Shown here one piece after another: positions 1 to 6,130 of a stretch of 7,786 bases of DNA. The position numbers and the translations under genes were made by a program. This DNA is from Candidatus Shapirobacteria bacterium. GTDB taxonomy: Bacteria; Patescibacteriota; Microgenomatia; UBA12405. The stretch lies in assembly GCA_020056515.1 (NCBI GenBank), contig JAGVHP010000030.1, forward strand, positions 1 to 7,786, written 5' to 3'. The first letter of the stretch is position 1; every line of letters begins with the position of its first letter. Below the pieces are notes generated by a model, which was not told the DNA's origin, made no database searches, and saw only the letters and a program-made list of their open reading frames with translations.

Positions 1-433
1 AGATGAAATCGATTTAGAACAATTCGGAGTAATCGGCGACCATAACAAAATTTCCTTTTCTACTACATTAAACGGGATCATCAAACCTCGATTAAACGAA
101 ATTATTGGACTTATCTGGAATGAAATTTGTGCCCATGGATTTCAAAGTCAAATTCCGGCCGGTATAGTTCTCACCGGCGGAGGAGCCCAAACTTTAGAAA
201 TAAAAAAAATTACCAGTGACATTGTCCCTTTACCAATTCGAATTGGGGAACCTCCAAAACTGGGCGGTATTGTCGACGACATTACCAATCCCAGTTTTAG
301 CAGTGCCATTGGCACTCTTCTCTTTTTCGCTGATTCAGGATTAGCTCCTAAAAGTTCTTCGTTTAAAATAAATTTTCCACCCTTAGGAATTTTCAAAAAA
401 ATCAAAACATTTTTAGAACCTCTTTTACCTTAA
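1..433 (+). CDS. ftsA: Cell division protein FtsA, C-terminal part (5' truncated by window edge)
   Basis: The open frame begins at base 2 and ends at TAA 431-433, giving the last 143 residues of an actin-like FtsA; the start lies outside the window. Seen: the phosphate-2/adenosine region VLTGGGAQ (fragment residues 57-63), followed by PIRIGEPPKLGGIVDDI and NPSFSSAIGTLLFF (residues 96-109), which closely match the conserved FtsA C-terminal domain. The tail IFKKIKTFLEPLLP (130-143) has the basic/hydrophobic pattern of the amphipathic membrane-targeting helix that ends FtsA. Known role: FtsA binds the C-terminal peptide of FtsZ and tethers the Z ring to the membrane. Context supports this, because ftsZ begins only 3 bases after the stop, so the two are surely co-transcribed. 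The identity is secure; the N-terminal ATPase motifs cannot be judged. Confidence 0.95.
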   Translation, partial: DEIDLEQFGVIGDHNKISFSTTLNGIIKPRLNEIIGLIWNEICAHGFQSQIPAGIVLTGGGAQTLEIKKITSDIVPLPIRIGEPPKLGGIVDDITNPSFSSAIGTLLFFADSGLAPKSSSFKINFPPLGIFKKIKTFLEPLLP

Positions 434-436
434 CCT

Positions 437-1570
437 ATGGGTTTAGTAAAAACATTAACCGGTCAATTTGCCAAAATAAAAGTCCTCGGTATCGGCGGGG
501 GTGGCAACAATGCCATCAATTCAATGATTACCGAAGACAACATTAAGGGTGTCGATTTTATCTCTGTTAATACCGACTCCCAAGCCCTTCTTAATTCCAA
601 GGCTCCCATCAAAATCCAAATTGGTGAAAAATTAACCAAAGGACTTGGTGCCGGCGGCGATCCCCAAATAGGTCAACAGGCCGCCGAAGAATCCCGGCAA
701 CGTTTAAAAGAAGTCATTGAGGACACCGACATGCTTTTTATCACCGGCGGTATGGGCGGAGGCACCTGCACCGGGGCCGCTCCGGTTATTGCCGAAATTG
801 CCAAAAAAGAACTGGGGGTCTTGACTATCGCCGTAGTTACTAAACCTTTTCTTTTTGAAGGTACCCGTCGGATGAGTCGGGCTGAAGAAGGTATTGCCCG
901 CCTTCGGCTCTTTGTCGACACCCTCATCGTCATCCCTAATCAAAAAGTGCTGGAAGTAGTCAATTCCCAAGCTACTCTTCTTGAAGCCTTCCGAATCGCC
1001 GATTCAGTATTAAACAAAGGTACCAAGGCCATTGCTGATTTAATCACTGTTCCCGGACTTATCAATCTCGATTTTGCCGACATTAAATCAGTTATGAGTA
1101 ATGCCGGCTCCGCCCTGATGGGAGTTGGCGAAGCTGAAGGTGAAGGCAGAGCCATGAAAGCCGTCGAAGACGCTATTTCTTCCCCTTTAATTGAAGTCAA
1201 TATTGATGGTGCCCGTGGTGCTCTGATTAACATCACTGGTGGACCGGATATCACTATGGCCGAGATCGAGGAAGCCGCCAAAGCTATCACCTCTCATGTC
1301 GCCCCTGATGCTAATATTATTTTTGGAGCCTCAATTGATGAAAACTTGAGTGGTAAAATAAAAATTTCGGTTATTGCTACCGGTTTTGATTCTTCCAAAT
1401 CGTCTTACCAAAACTATAAAAAAACAACTGTTGTACCTGATCTTTTGGAGGAAAAGGCTAAACCTTTATCGGCCGAATTTCAAAGTCTATTAAAAGACCA
1501 GACTATCCCCGAAGGTGTTGATATCGATGACGAATTTGACATCCCCGCCTTTTTACGTAAAAACCAATAA
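437..1570 (+). CDS. ftsZ: Cell division GTPase FtsZ
   Basis: A 377-residue tubulin-like GTPase that polymerises into the Z ring. Seen: glycine-rich loop VLGIGGGGNNAINSM (16-30); ISVNTDSQAL (42-51); GLGAGGDP (69-76); signature loop GGMGGGTCTGAAPV (104-117); T7 region NLDFADIKSVM (210-220) with the catalytic-loop Asp; and the C-terminal peptide DDEFDIPAFLRKN (364-376), which in the family binds FtsA. The disordered linker between the globular core (ending about residue 318) and this peptide is short, about 45 residues. Length is near the family norm. The start ATG is 3 bases after the ftsA stop with no Shine-Dalgarno, suggesting translational coupling. The unusual point is Cys111 (TGC, 767-769) where the tubulin/FtsZ signature GGGTGTG has Gly. 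The ftsA-ftsZ transcript probably ends at the terminator at 1654-1676. Confidence 0.98.
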   Translation: MGLVKTLTGQFAKIKVLGIGGGGNNAINSMITEDNIKGVDFISVNTDSQALLNSKAPIKIQIGEKLTKGLGAGGDPQIGQQAAEESRQRLKEVIEDTDMLFITGGMGGGTCTGAAPVIAEIAKKELGVLTIAVVTKPFLFEGTRRMSRAEEGIARLRLFVDTLIVIPNQKVLEVVNSQATLLEAFRIADSVLNKGTKAIADLITVPGLINLDFADIKSVMSNAGSALMGVGEAEGEGRAMKAVEDAISSPLIEVNIDGARGALINITGGPDITMAEIEEAAKAITSHVAPDANIIFGASIDENLSGKIKISVIATGFDSSKSSYQNYKKTTVVPDLLEEKAKPLSAEFQSLLKDQTIPEGVDIDDEFDIPAFLRKNQ

Positions 1571-1578
1571 TTCTATTG

Positions 1579-1584
1579 TATAAT
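1579..1584 (+). promoter_or_regulatory. Perfect -10 box (TATAAT) for the ileS leader
   Basis: TATAAT lies directly after the ftsZ stop codon. Six bases (CAGAAA) separate it from the ATG at 1591, so the expected transcription start falls on or next to that ATG. I see no good -35 hexamer at 16-18 bases upstream, which is within the end of ftsZ. It would drive the leader peptide and, by terminator read-through, ileS. The promoter assignment is inferred from the consensus match and spacing. Confidence 0.6.
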
Positions 1585-1590
1585 CAGAAA

Positions 1591-1629
1591 ATGCCGAATC
1601 TTTTTAATCAAAATATAATTATTATCTAG
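1591..1629 (+). CDS. Putative ileS leader peptide with four consecutive Ile codons
   Basis: A small ORF encoding MPNLFNQNIIII, then TAG (1627-1629). The last four sense codons are ATA, ATT, ATT, ATC (1615-1626), using all three isoleucine codons. It begins six bases after a perfect TATAAT, so its mRNA would be leaderless, matching the lack of Shine-Dalgarno sequences elsewhere in the window. Immediately downstream are a hairpin (1629-1648) and a rho-independent terminator (1654-1676), and the next gene is isoleucyl-tRNA synthetase. Known precedent: amino-acid biosynthesis operons such as ilv, his and trp use leader peptides rich in the regulated amino acid to control a terminator by ribosome stalling. 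Inference: low charged tRNA-Ile stalls ribosomes here and raises ileS read-through. Caveat: AT-rich DNA favours ATA/ATT triplets, so a chance ORF is possible. Confidence 0.62.
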   Translation: MPNLFNQNIIII

Positions 1630-1648
1630 CTCCGGGTTTTTTCGGAGC
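1629..1648 (+). promoter_or_regulatory. First hairpin of the ileS attenuator (pause or control stem)
   Basis: GCTCCG (1629-1634) pairs perfectly with CGGAGC (1643-1648) around the 8-base loop GGTTTTTT. The stem begins on the last base of the leader-peptide stop codon, so a ribosome on the Ile codons or the stop would cover its left arm. It has no T-run after the stem and so is not itself a terminator. A competing pairing of CGGGTT (1633-1638) with AATCCCG (1654-1660), six pairs with one bulge, would break both this hairpin and the terminator and is a candidate antiterminator. That competing fold is modest in strength and is inferred by eye. Confidence 0.55.
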
Positions 1649-1653
1649 ATATT

Positions 1654-1676
1654 AATCCCGCTTAGCGGGATTTTTT
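1654..1676 (+). terminator. Rho-independent terminator upstream of ileS
   Basis: AATCCCGC (1654-1661) pairs with GCGGGATT (1665-1672) around a TTA loop: eight pairs, five of them G-C, running into TTTTTT (1671-1676). It lies 84-106 bases after the ftsZ stop and 17 bases before the ileS ATG. It can end ftsAZ transcripts and, with the Ile-rich leader ORF, could serve as the attenuator of ileS. Confidence 0.88.
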
Positions 1677-1680
1677 ATAC

Positions 1681-1686
1681 TAAAAT
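1681..1686 (+). promoter_or_regulatory. Possible second -10 box directly before ileS
   Basis: TAAAAT followed by ACTCTT and the ileS ATG gives the same six-base -10-to-ATG spacing as the leader promoter; an overlapping TATACT sits at 1676-1681. If active it would give a leaderless ileS mRNA that bypasses the terminator. The site overlaps the terminator T-run, has no visible -35 and is AT-rich, so a chance match is plausible. Confidence 0.35.
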
Positions 1687-1692
1687 ACTCTT

Positions 1693-4452
1693 ATGCCTTT
1701 CTTTAAAGATCTTCCTCAAAATCCCAACTTCCCGGAGATGGAAATGGAAATCCTCAAATGGTGGCAGGAAAATGACATTGTCAATAAATATCTTCACAAA
1801 AATGATAAATCCGATAAAACATTCTCTTTTCTTGACGGCCCCATCACCGCCAATGGCCCCATGGGGGTTCACCATGCCCGTGGCCGGACCATCAAAGATG
1901 TCTTTCAGCGGTATAAAAATTTAACCGGCTTTAGACAGCGTTTCCAAAACGGTTTTGATTGTCAGGGACTATGGGTTGAAGTTGAAGTTGAAAAAGATGC
2001 CGGCTTCAATTCTAAAAAAGACATAGAAAATTTTGGCCTCGATAAATTTACCACCGCCTGTCTCGACCGGGTTTCTAAATACTCCCAACTTCAAACCCAA
2101 CAATCGCAACGCTTGGGTTACTTTATGGATTGGAACCGGAGCTATTACACCAACTCCAAAGAAAATAACCTTTACATTTGGCATTTTTTAAAAGTAATCT
2201 CGGAAAAAGGTTGGCTTGTCAAAAGAAAAAGTTCCGCTACCTGGTGTCCCCGCTGTGAAACCGGTCTCTCCCAACACGAGCAAGCCGATGGTTACAAAAA
2301 TATTACCGATACTTCCGTTTATTTAAAATACAAGCTCAAGAACAAAGACAATGAATACGTTTTGGCCTGGACTACTACCCCCTGGACCTTGTCAGCCAAT
2401 GTCCTTCTGGCTATCAACACTAAATACGAGTACGTCAAAGCTAAACACAATAACACCATCCTTTACCTTGCCCGTTTAGCCGCTGACAGACTTGGACTAT
2501 CCGATTACCAACCCATCGATATCCAAAATCTTCTTGGGTCAGAATATAAACCAACCTACCAAATTCCGGCACAGAAAAACGTCAGGCATTTCATTACTAA
2601 TTGGGAACTAGTTAATCCGACAGAGGGTACTGGTGTTGTCCACGTTGCTCCCGGCTGTGGTCAGGAAGATTTTGAGCTCGGAAAAACACTAAAAGCAGAT
2701 ATGCCTTCCCCTCTTGACGAAACCGGCCATTTCTCTGCTGGCTACGGAGACCTTTCCGGCCTCTATGCCCATGATGTTGCCCCAATAGTCATCGAATATC
2801 TGAAAAATCAAAATCTCTTATTTAAAACAGAACTATTTACTCACCGCTACCCCCACTGTTGGCGATGCCATACTAAATGCCTATTTCGCCTCGAAGACAG
2901 CTGGTATATTGATACTGATCAAATCCGGCCACTTATGAAAAAGGCGGCCGCCACTGTCAATTGGCATCCCAAATTTGTCGGCCGACGGATGCAAAACTGG
3001 CTTAATTCCATGGAAGATTGGATGATTAGCCGTAAACGTTTCTATGGCCTGGCTCTGCCTTTTTACGAATGTGGTTGCGGCCAATTAACAGTTGTCGGCA
3101 GTCTTGAGGAACTTAAGAGTTTAGCCGTCGACCCCAAGCTTGTTGAAGGACTATCTTCCCTTCACCGTCCCTGGATTGATGGAATAAAAATAAAGTGCCC
3201 AAAGTGCAGCCAAGATGTTAACCGGATCCCTGATGTTGGCGACTGTTGGCTTGATGCCGGAGTAGTTCCATTTTCCACCCTCCACTATCTTGAGGATAAA
3301 TCTTATTGGCAAAAATGGTTTCCGGCTGAATTGGTGACTGAAATGACTGAACAAGTTCGTCTTTGGTTTTATTCCATGCTTTTTTTTAGTGTTACTTTTG
3401 AAAATACCACCCCTTATCAAAATGTGGTTACTTACTCTGAAGTCCGGGATGAATTAGGAGAGCGGATGAGCAAAACCAAAAAAAACGGTATTCCTTTTGA
3501 TGATGCGGTCATTAAAATGTCAGCCGATGCCATGCGTTGGCTTTATTGCCTCCAAAAATCCAGTTCCAACGTCAATTTCGGTTTTCAAATCGCCGATGAT
3601 GTTAGGCGCGATTTTATTCTTATTCTTTGGAACTCCTACCGTTTCTTTACCCAACACGCCAATCTGGAATCTTGGCAACCTAATCCCGATTTCCGCCCCG
3701 AACAACTTACCGCGGTTTTTGACCGCTGGCTTCTTTCCCGCCTACACAGCACCATTTCCCAAGTCAGTAAAAGCCTGAACCACTACAACACCGCCAAAGC
3801 CACTGAAAGTATCCAAAAACTTGTCTCCGATCTCTCCACTTGGTATATCCGCCGAAACCGTAACCGAAGTGATAATCTCAATCTTCTCTATTTTGTCTTC
3901 CGCCAACTGTCCGTTCTAATTTCTCCTTTTATGCCGTTTCTCAGTGAAACTATTTTTAGAAATCTCTCACCCTTAAATACTTCGGTCCACCTCGAGTCTT
4001 GGCCTACTTTTGACGAAACTCTCATCAACACCTCACTGGAATCCGACATGGAAAAAGTCCGCCGGATATGTCAGGAAATCCACGCTCTACGTCAGAAATC
4101 GGGCATAAAAGTTCGACAGCCGTTGATGTCAACCACTATCACCCAAAAATTAGATGACGATTTATCAAACATTATCCTTGATGAAACTAATATTAAAAAC
4201 ATTGCCGTCGGTAAAGAATTTTTTCTCAACACCACTCTTACTCCTGAGCTGATTGTTGAAGGCGAATACCGCGACTTAGTCCGGGAAATCCAAGTTTTGC
4301 GGAAAAATGCCGGTTTACAAGTTTCTGATAAAATTTCCATAGTTGCCTCATCTTGGCCGCAAACTTTTGAAAAAGAAATTCTTAGTAAAACTTTGGCTGT
4401 TTCTATTATCAAGGGTGACACTTTGACAATCAATAAAATCGATGCTTCTTAA
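1693..4452 (+). CDS. ileS: Isoleucyl-tRNA synthetase (class I)
   Basis: A 919-residue cytoplasmic enzyme that joins isoleucine to tRNA-Ile using ATP. Seen: DGPITANGPMGVHHARGRT (48-66), where GVHH takes the place of the class I HIGH motif; zinc-ligand pairs C185/C188 and C389/C392/C396; the CP1 editing domain with WTTTPWTL (226-233) and GTGVVHVAPG (312-321) plus D326; EDWMISR (441-447); a second Cys cluster C460/C462/C502/C505; KMSKS as RMSKT (591-595); the anticodon-binding helical domain with WYIRRNRNR; and a C-terminal region with two similar helices (HALRQKSGIKVRQP, QVLRKNAGLQVSDK) as in the eukaryote-like IleRS type. The bacterial C-terminal zinc finger is absent. The ATG has no Shine-Dalgarno; the upstream terminator fixes this start. 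It is probably regulated by the Ile-codon leader at 1591-1629, and rodA overlaps its end by 11 bases. Confidence 0.97.
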   Translation: MPFFKDLPQNPNFPEMEMEILKWWQENDIVNKYLHKNDKSDKTFSFLDGPITANGPMGVHHARGRTIKDVFQRYKNLTGFRQRFQNGFDCQGLWVEVEVEKDAGFNSKKDIENFGLDKFTTACLDRVSKYSQLQTQQSQRLGYFMDWNRSYYTNSKENNLYIWHFLKVISEKGWLVKRKSSATWCPRCETGLSQHEQADGYKNITDTSVYLKYKLKNKDNEYVLAWTTTPWTLSANVLLAINTKYEYVKAKHNNTILYLARLAADRLGLSDYQPIDIQNLLGSEYKPTYQIPAQKNVRHFITNWELVNPTEGTGVVHVAPGCGQEDFELGKTLKADMPSPLDETGHFSAGYGDLSGLYAHDVAPIVIEYLKNQNLLFKTELFTHRYPHCWRCHTKCLFRLEDSWYIDTDQIRPLMKKAAATVNWHPKFVGRRMQNWLNSMEDWMISRKRFYGLALPFYECGCGQLTVVGSLEELKSLAVDPKLVEGLSSLHRPWIDGIKIKCPKCSQDVNRIPDVGDCWLDAGVVPFSTLHYLEDKSYWQKWFPAELVTEMTEQVRLWFYSMLFFSVTFENTTPYQNVVTYSEVRDELGERMSKTKKNGIPFDDAVIKMSADAMRWLYCLQKSSSNVNFGFQIADDVRRDFILILWNSYRFFTQHANLESWQPNPDFRPEQLTAVFDRWLLSRLHSTISQVSKSLNHYNTAKATESIQKLVSDLSTWYIRRNRNRSDNLNLLYFVFRQLSVLISPFMPFLSETIFRNLSPLNTSVHLESWPTFDETLINTSLESDMEKVRRICQEIHALRQKSGIKVRQPLMSTTITQKLDDDLSNIILDETNIKNIAVGKEFFLNTTLTPELIVEGEYRDLVREIQVLRKNAGLQVSDKISIVASSWPQTFEKEILSKTLAVSIIKGDTLTINKIDAS

Positions 4453-5443
4453 AAATCGCTTCTTTCCCGTAGGTGTCTCGCTTCTTATCTTCTTTACCAT
4501 CAACCTACTCATGGTTAGTTCTCTGGCTCCGTCTTCTTTTTTAAAACAGTTATTTGCTTGGCTTATCGGTTTTTTTTTGTTCTTTGTTGGTACTCAGATT
4601 AACCCAAAGCGGATTACCGGTTCCCGCTGGCCGGTTTTTATCGTTTGTTGCACCCTTTTATTACTTCCAATCATGTTGGGTAATATCACCCGCGGGTCCC
4701 GACGTTGGATTGATATCGGCCCATTTTCCCTCCAACCCAGCGAAATTGTTAAGCCGGGATTAATGCTTTTTTTAGCTTCCGGGGCACTTCCTTATTTTCT
4801 TCTTCTTCCGTTAGTAATTGTTATCTCTCAGCCTGACTTAGGCAGTGCCTTTACCATTGCGGTTTTGTTAATTCCTATTGTTCTCTACAGCAAAAAACTT
4901 ATAAAACTATCATTCCTCCTGGTTATCGTCGGCCTTGTTCTTTCACCTCTCGCCTGGCGTTTTATTCTTCATGATTATCAAAAAAATCGCCTTATTACAT
5001 TTCTTAATCCCACTCATGACCCGCTTGGTCAGGGTTACAATTTAATTCAATCTCAAATTGCCATCGGTTCGGGTGGTCTATTTGGAAAAGGCTACCGTCA
5101 GGGTACTCAGGGACAGTTGTTGTTTCTTCCAGAAAAACACACTGATTTTATCTTTGCCGCCACCGCCGAAGAGCTCGGATTAATCTCTGTTTTCCTTATC
5201 TTTTTTGCTTACTATCTTCTTCTTCGCACCCTCCTCAACAAAGCCTTTAACCCCGCCAATAATCACCCCCTCTTTCTTTTTACTTTAGGCATATCTTTGC
5301 AAATTTGGATCCAAATGGTAATCAACATCGGAATGAACATTGGTCTTTTACCGATTACCGGTATCCCTCTTCCTTTTCTCTCGGTTGGCGGTTCCTCACT
5401 CCTGGCTCTACTTTTTTCTCTGGGAATAATTTATTCTTCCTAA
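4442..5443 (+). CDS. rodA: RodA-type SEDS peptidoglycan polymerase
   Basis: A 333-residue polytopic membrane protein of the FtsW/RodA/SpoVE (SEDS) family, which polymerises lipid II into glycan strands with a class B PBP partner. Seen: GSRRWIDIGPFSLQPSE (85-101), QPDLGSAF (130-137), the long extracytoplasmic segment GQGYNLIQSQIAIGSGGLFGKG followed by GTQGQLLFLPEKHTDFIFA (221-239) with the conserved Asp235, AEELG (242-246), and GIPLPFLSVGGSS (307-319). The QSQIAIGSGG...GTQ...LPEKHTDF pattern is RodA-like rather than FtsW-like. About eight to ten hydrophobic segments cover the rest. It is shorter than the usual ~370 residues because of short loops, for example after residue 112. SVGGSS replaces the common SYGGSS. 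The ATG overlaps the ileS end, indicating coupled expression. No PBP gene is in view. Confidence 0.93.
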   Translation: MLLKNRFFPVGVSLLIFFTINLLMVSSLAPSSFLKQLFAWLIGFFLFFVGTQINPKRITGSRWPVFIVCCTLLLLPIMLGNITRGSRRWIDIGPFSLQPSEIVKPGLMLFLASGALPYFLLLPLVIVISQPDLGSAFTIAVLLIPIVLYSKKLIKLSFLLVIVGLVLSPLAWRFILHDYQKNRLITFLNPTHDPLGQGYNLIQSQIAIGSGGLFGKGYRQGTQGQLLFLPEKHTDFIFAATAEELGLISVFLIFFAYYLLLRTLLNKAFNPANNHPLFLFTLGISLQIWIQMVINIGMNIGLLPITGIPLPFLSVGGSSLLALLFSLGIIYSS

Positions 5444-5458
5444 AATCCAGTATTAATA

Positions 5459-5467
5459 TGCTATACT
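5459..5467 (+). promoter_or_regulatory. Extended -10 promoter for rplU-rpmA
   Basis: TGCTATACT fits the extended -10 pattern TGnTATAAT with one mismatch. Eight bases (CTCCAGGT... less the ATG) separate TATACT from the rplU ATG at 5476, so the message would start at or within a couple of bases of the start codon. No -35 box is evident, as is common for extended -10 promoters. It lies in the 32-base gap after rodA and marks a new transcription unit. Confidence 0.6.
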
Positions 5468-5475
5468 CTCCAGGT

Positions 5476-5784
5476 ATGAAATACGCTGTAATTGGAATCT
5501 CTGGTACCCAATATAAAGTTGAAGAGAACCAAATCATTACTGTCGACAAGCTTGACCCGGCTATAAAATCTACCACTGAGGTTTACCTGATTGTCGACGA
5601 TAAAAAAATTGAAGTGGGCAGTCCCACTGTCAAAAATGCCAGTGTTGATTTTGAATTAGTTAAAAATTATCAGGGTCCAAAACTTGATGTTACTAAATTT
5701 CGGGCCAAATCCCGCTACCGTAAACACATCGGTTTCCGCCCCCAATTAACCAACATTAAAATTACTAAAATTAATTTAGGTTAA
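5476..5784 (+). CDS. rplU: Large ribosomal subunit protein bL21
   Basis: A 102-residue L21, which binds 23S rRNA in the 50S subunit. Seen: MKYAVIGISGTQYKVEENQ (1-19), equivalent to the family start (YAVIxTGGKQYxVxxG); VGSPTV (48-53); and the basic C-terminal RNA-binding stretch KSRYRKHIGFRPQLTNIKIT (78-97). The length equals the usual ~103 residues. A longer in-frame opening exists upstream back to 5305, but it runs through rodA and through the extended -10 box; the ATG at 5476 matches the family N-terminus and is therefore chosen. An in-frame ATG at 5458 overlaps the -10 box and is rejected. It is followed by rpmA, the usual partner. Confidence 0.96.
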   Translation: MKYAVIGISGTQYKVEENQIITVDKLDPAIKSTTEVYLIVDDKKIEVGSPTVKNASVDFELVKNYQGPKLDVTKFRAKSRYRKHIGFRPQLTNIKITKINLG

Positions 5785-5816
5785 TTATCTTCTTATCTAT
5801 TTATCTTCTTATCTAA
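5785..5816 (+). repeat. Tandem pyrimidine-rich 16-base repeat between rplU and rpmA
   Basis: Two head-to-tail copies fill almost the whole 35-base gap: 5785-5800 and 5801-5816, both TTATCTTCTTATCTA plus one base (T, then A). They match at 15 of 16 positions. No hairpin and no Shine-Dalgarno are present. It may be a replication-slippage duplication or a translation-enhancer or protein-binding element; nothing in the sequence decides. Confidence 0.8.
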
Positions 5817-5819
5817 TTC

Positions 5820-6071
5820 ATGGCCCATACCAAATCGCAGGGAAAAACCAATCAAAAATCCAATCGTCCCGGACAACGTCTGGGGCTCAAAAAATCCGGT
5901 GGTCAAAAAGTAGCTGTAGGACAGATTATTGTCCGTCAGGTTGGCTCCAAATATCATACCGCTGCCGGCACCAAAGCCGGTAAGGATTTCACCATCTACG
6001 CCATCCGTCCCGGAATCGTAAAATTTCTCAACAAATTTGGCAAAAAACTCGTCTCCGTCATCAAGGCTTAG
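5820..6071 (+). CDS. rpmA: Large ribosomal subunit protein bL27
   Basis: An 83-residue L27, whose flexible N-terminal tail reaches toward the peptidyl transferase centre of the 50S subunit. Seen: the conserved MAH start, RLGLKKSGGQKVAVGQIIVRQVGSKYH (residues 20-46) matching the family core (RLGVKRFGGQ...IIVRQRGTKFHPG), and GKDFTIYAI (54-62) matching GKDHTLFAL. The tail is AHTKSQGKTNQKSN rather than the usual AHKKxGGSTRNGRDS, so the paired glycines are changed. There is no Firmicutes-type cleavable N-terminal extension. The start has no Shine-Dalgarno; the gene sits 35 bases after rplU and presumably shares its transcript. Stop is TAG. Confidence 0.95.
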   Translation: MAHTKSQGKTNQKSNRPGQRLGLKKSGGQKVAVGQIIVRQVGSKYHTAAGTKAGKDFTIYAIRPGIVKFLNKFGKKLVSVIKA

Positions 6072-6072
6072 T

Positions 6073-6130
6073 TAAGACTGATCTACTTCGTCATCTTTTT
6101 TCACGACATGTTTCATGCTAGTCTTATAAC
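6073..6130 (+). promoter_or_regulatory. parB upstream region with possible extended -10 and inverted repeat
   Basis: TGCTAGTCT (6116-6124) resembles an extended -10 box and lies six bases before the parB ATG, the same spacing as at the ileS leader. An overlapping TATAAC (6125-6130) is a better hexamer but abuts the ATG and could not start an intact message. TAAGACT (6073-6079) is repeated inverted as AGTCTTA (6120-6126), overlapping the putative -10, which could be an operator. There is no convincing terminator after rpmA, so read-through from rpmA is also possible. Confidence 0.35.

Noticed and set aside
148..405. Opposite-strand ORF inside ftsA
   Set aside because: It is antisense to a clearly conserved FtsA frame and has no recognisable motif; the same holds for the antisense ORFs inside ftsZ and ileS.
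767..769. Recoded codon to explain the FtsZ Cys
   Set aside because: TGC is not known to be recoded to Gly (the CPR change is UGA to Gly), and Cys codons elsewhere, such as IleRS zinc ligands, are used as Cys.
1571..1692. T-box riboswitch for ileS
   Set aside because: The gap is only 122 bases, with no T-box sequence (AGGGTGGNACCGCG-like), no Stem I and no specifier loop.
5305..5475. N-terminally extended rplU
   Set aside because: The extension is the shadow of the rodA 3' end and spans the extended -10 box; the family N-terminus begins at 5476.
6080..6101. Terminator after rpmA because of the TTTTTT at 6096-6101
   Set aside because: The bases before the T-run can form only about three pairs, so there is no stable stem.
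6097..6118. parS-like site (TTTCAC...TTTCAT) near parB
   Set aside because: The parS consensus is the palindrome TGTTTCACGTGAAACA; these half-sites are direct rather than inverted and leave many mismatches.
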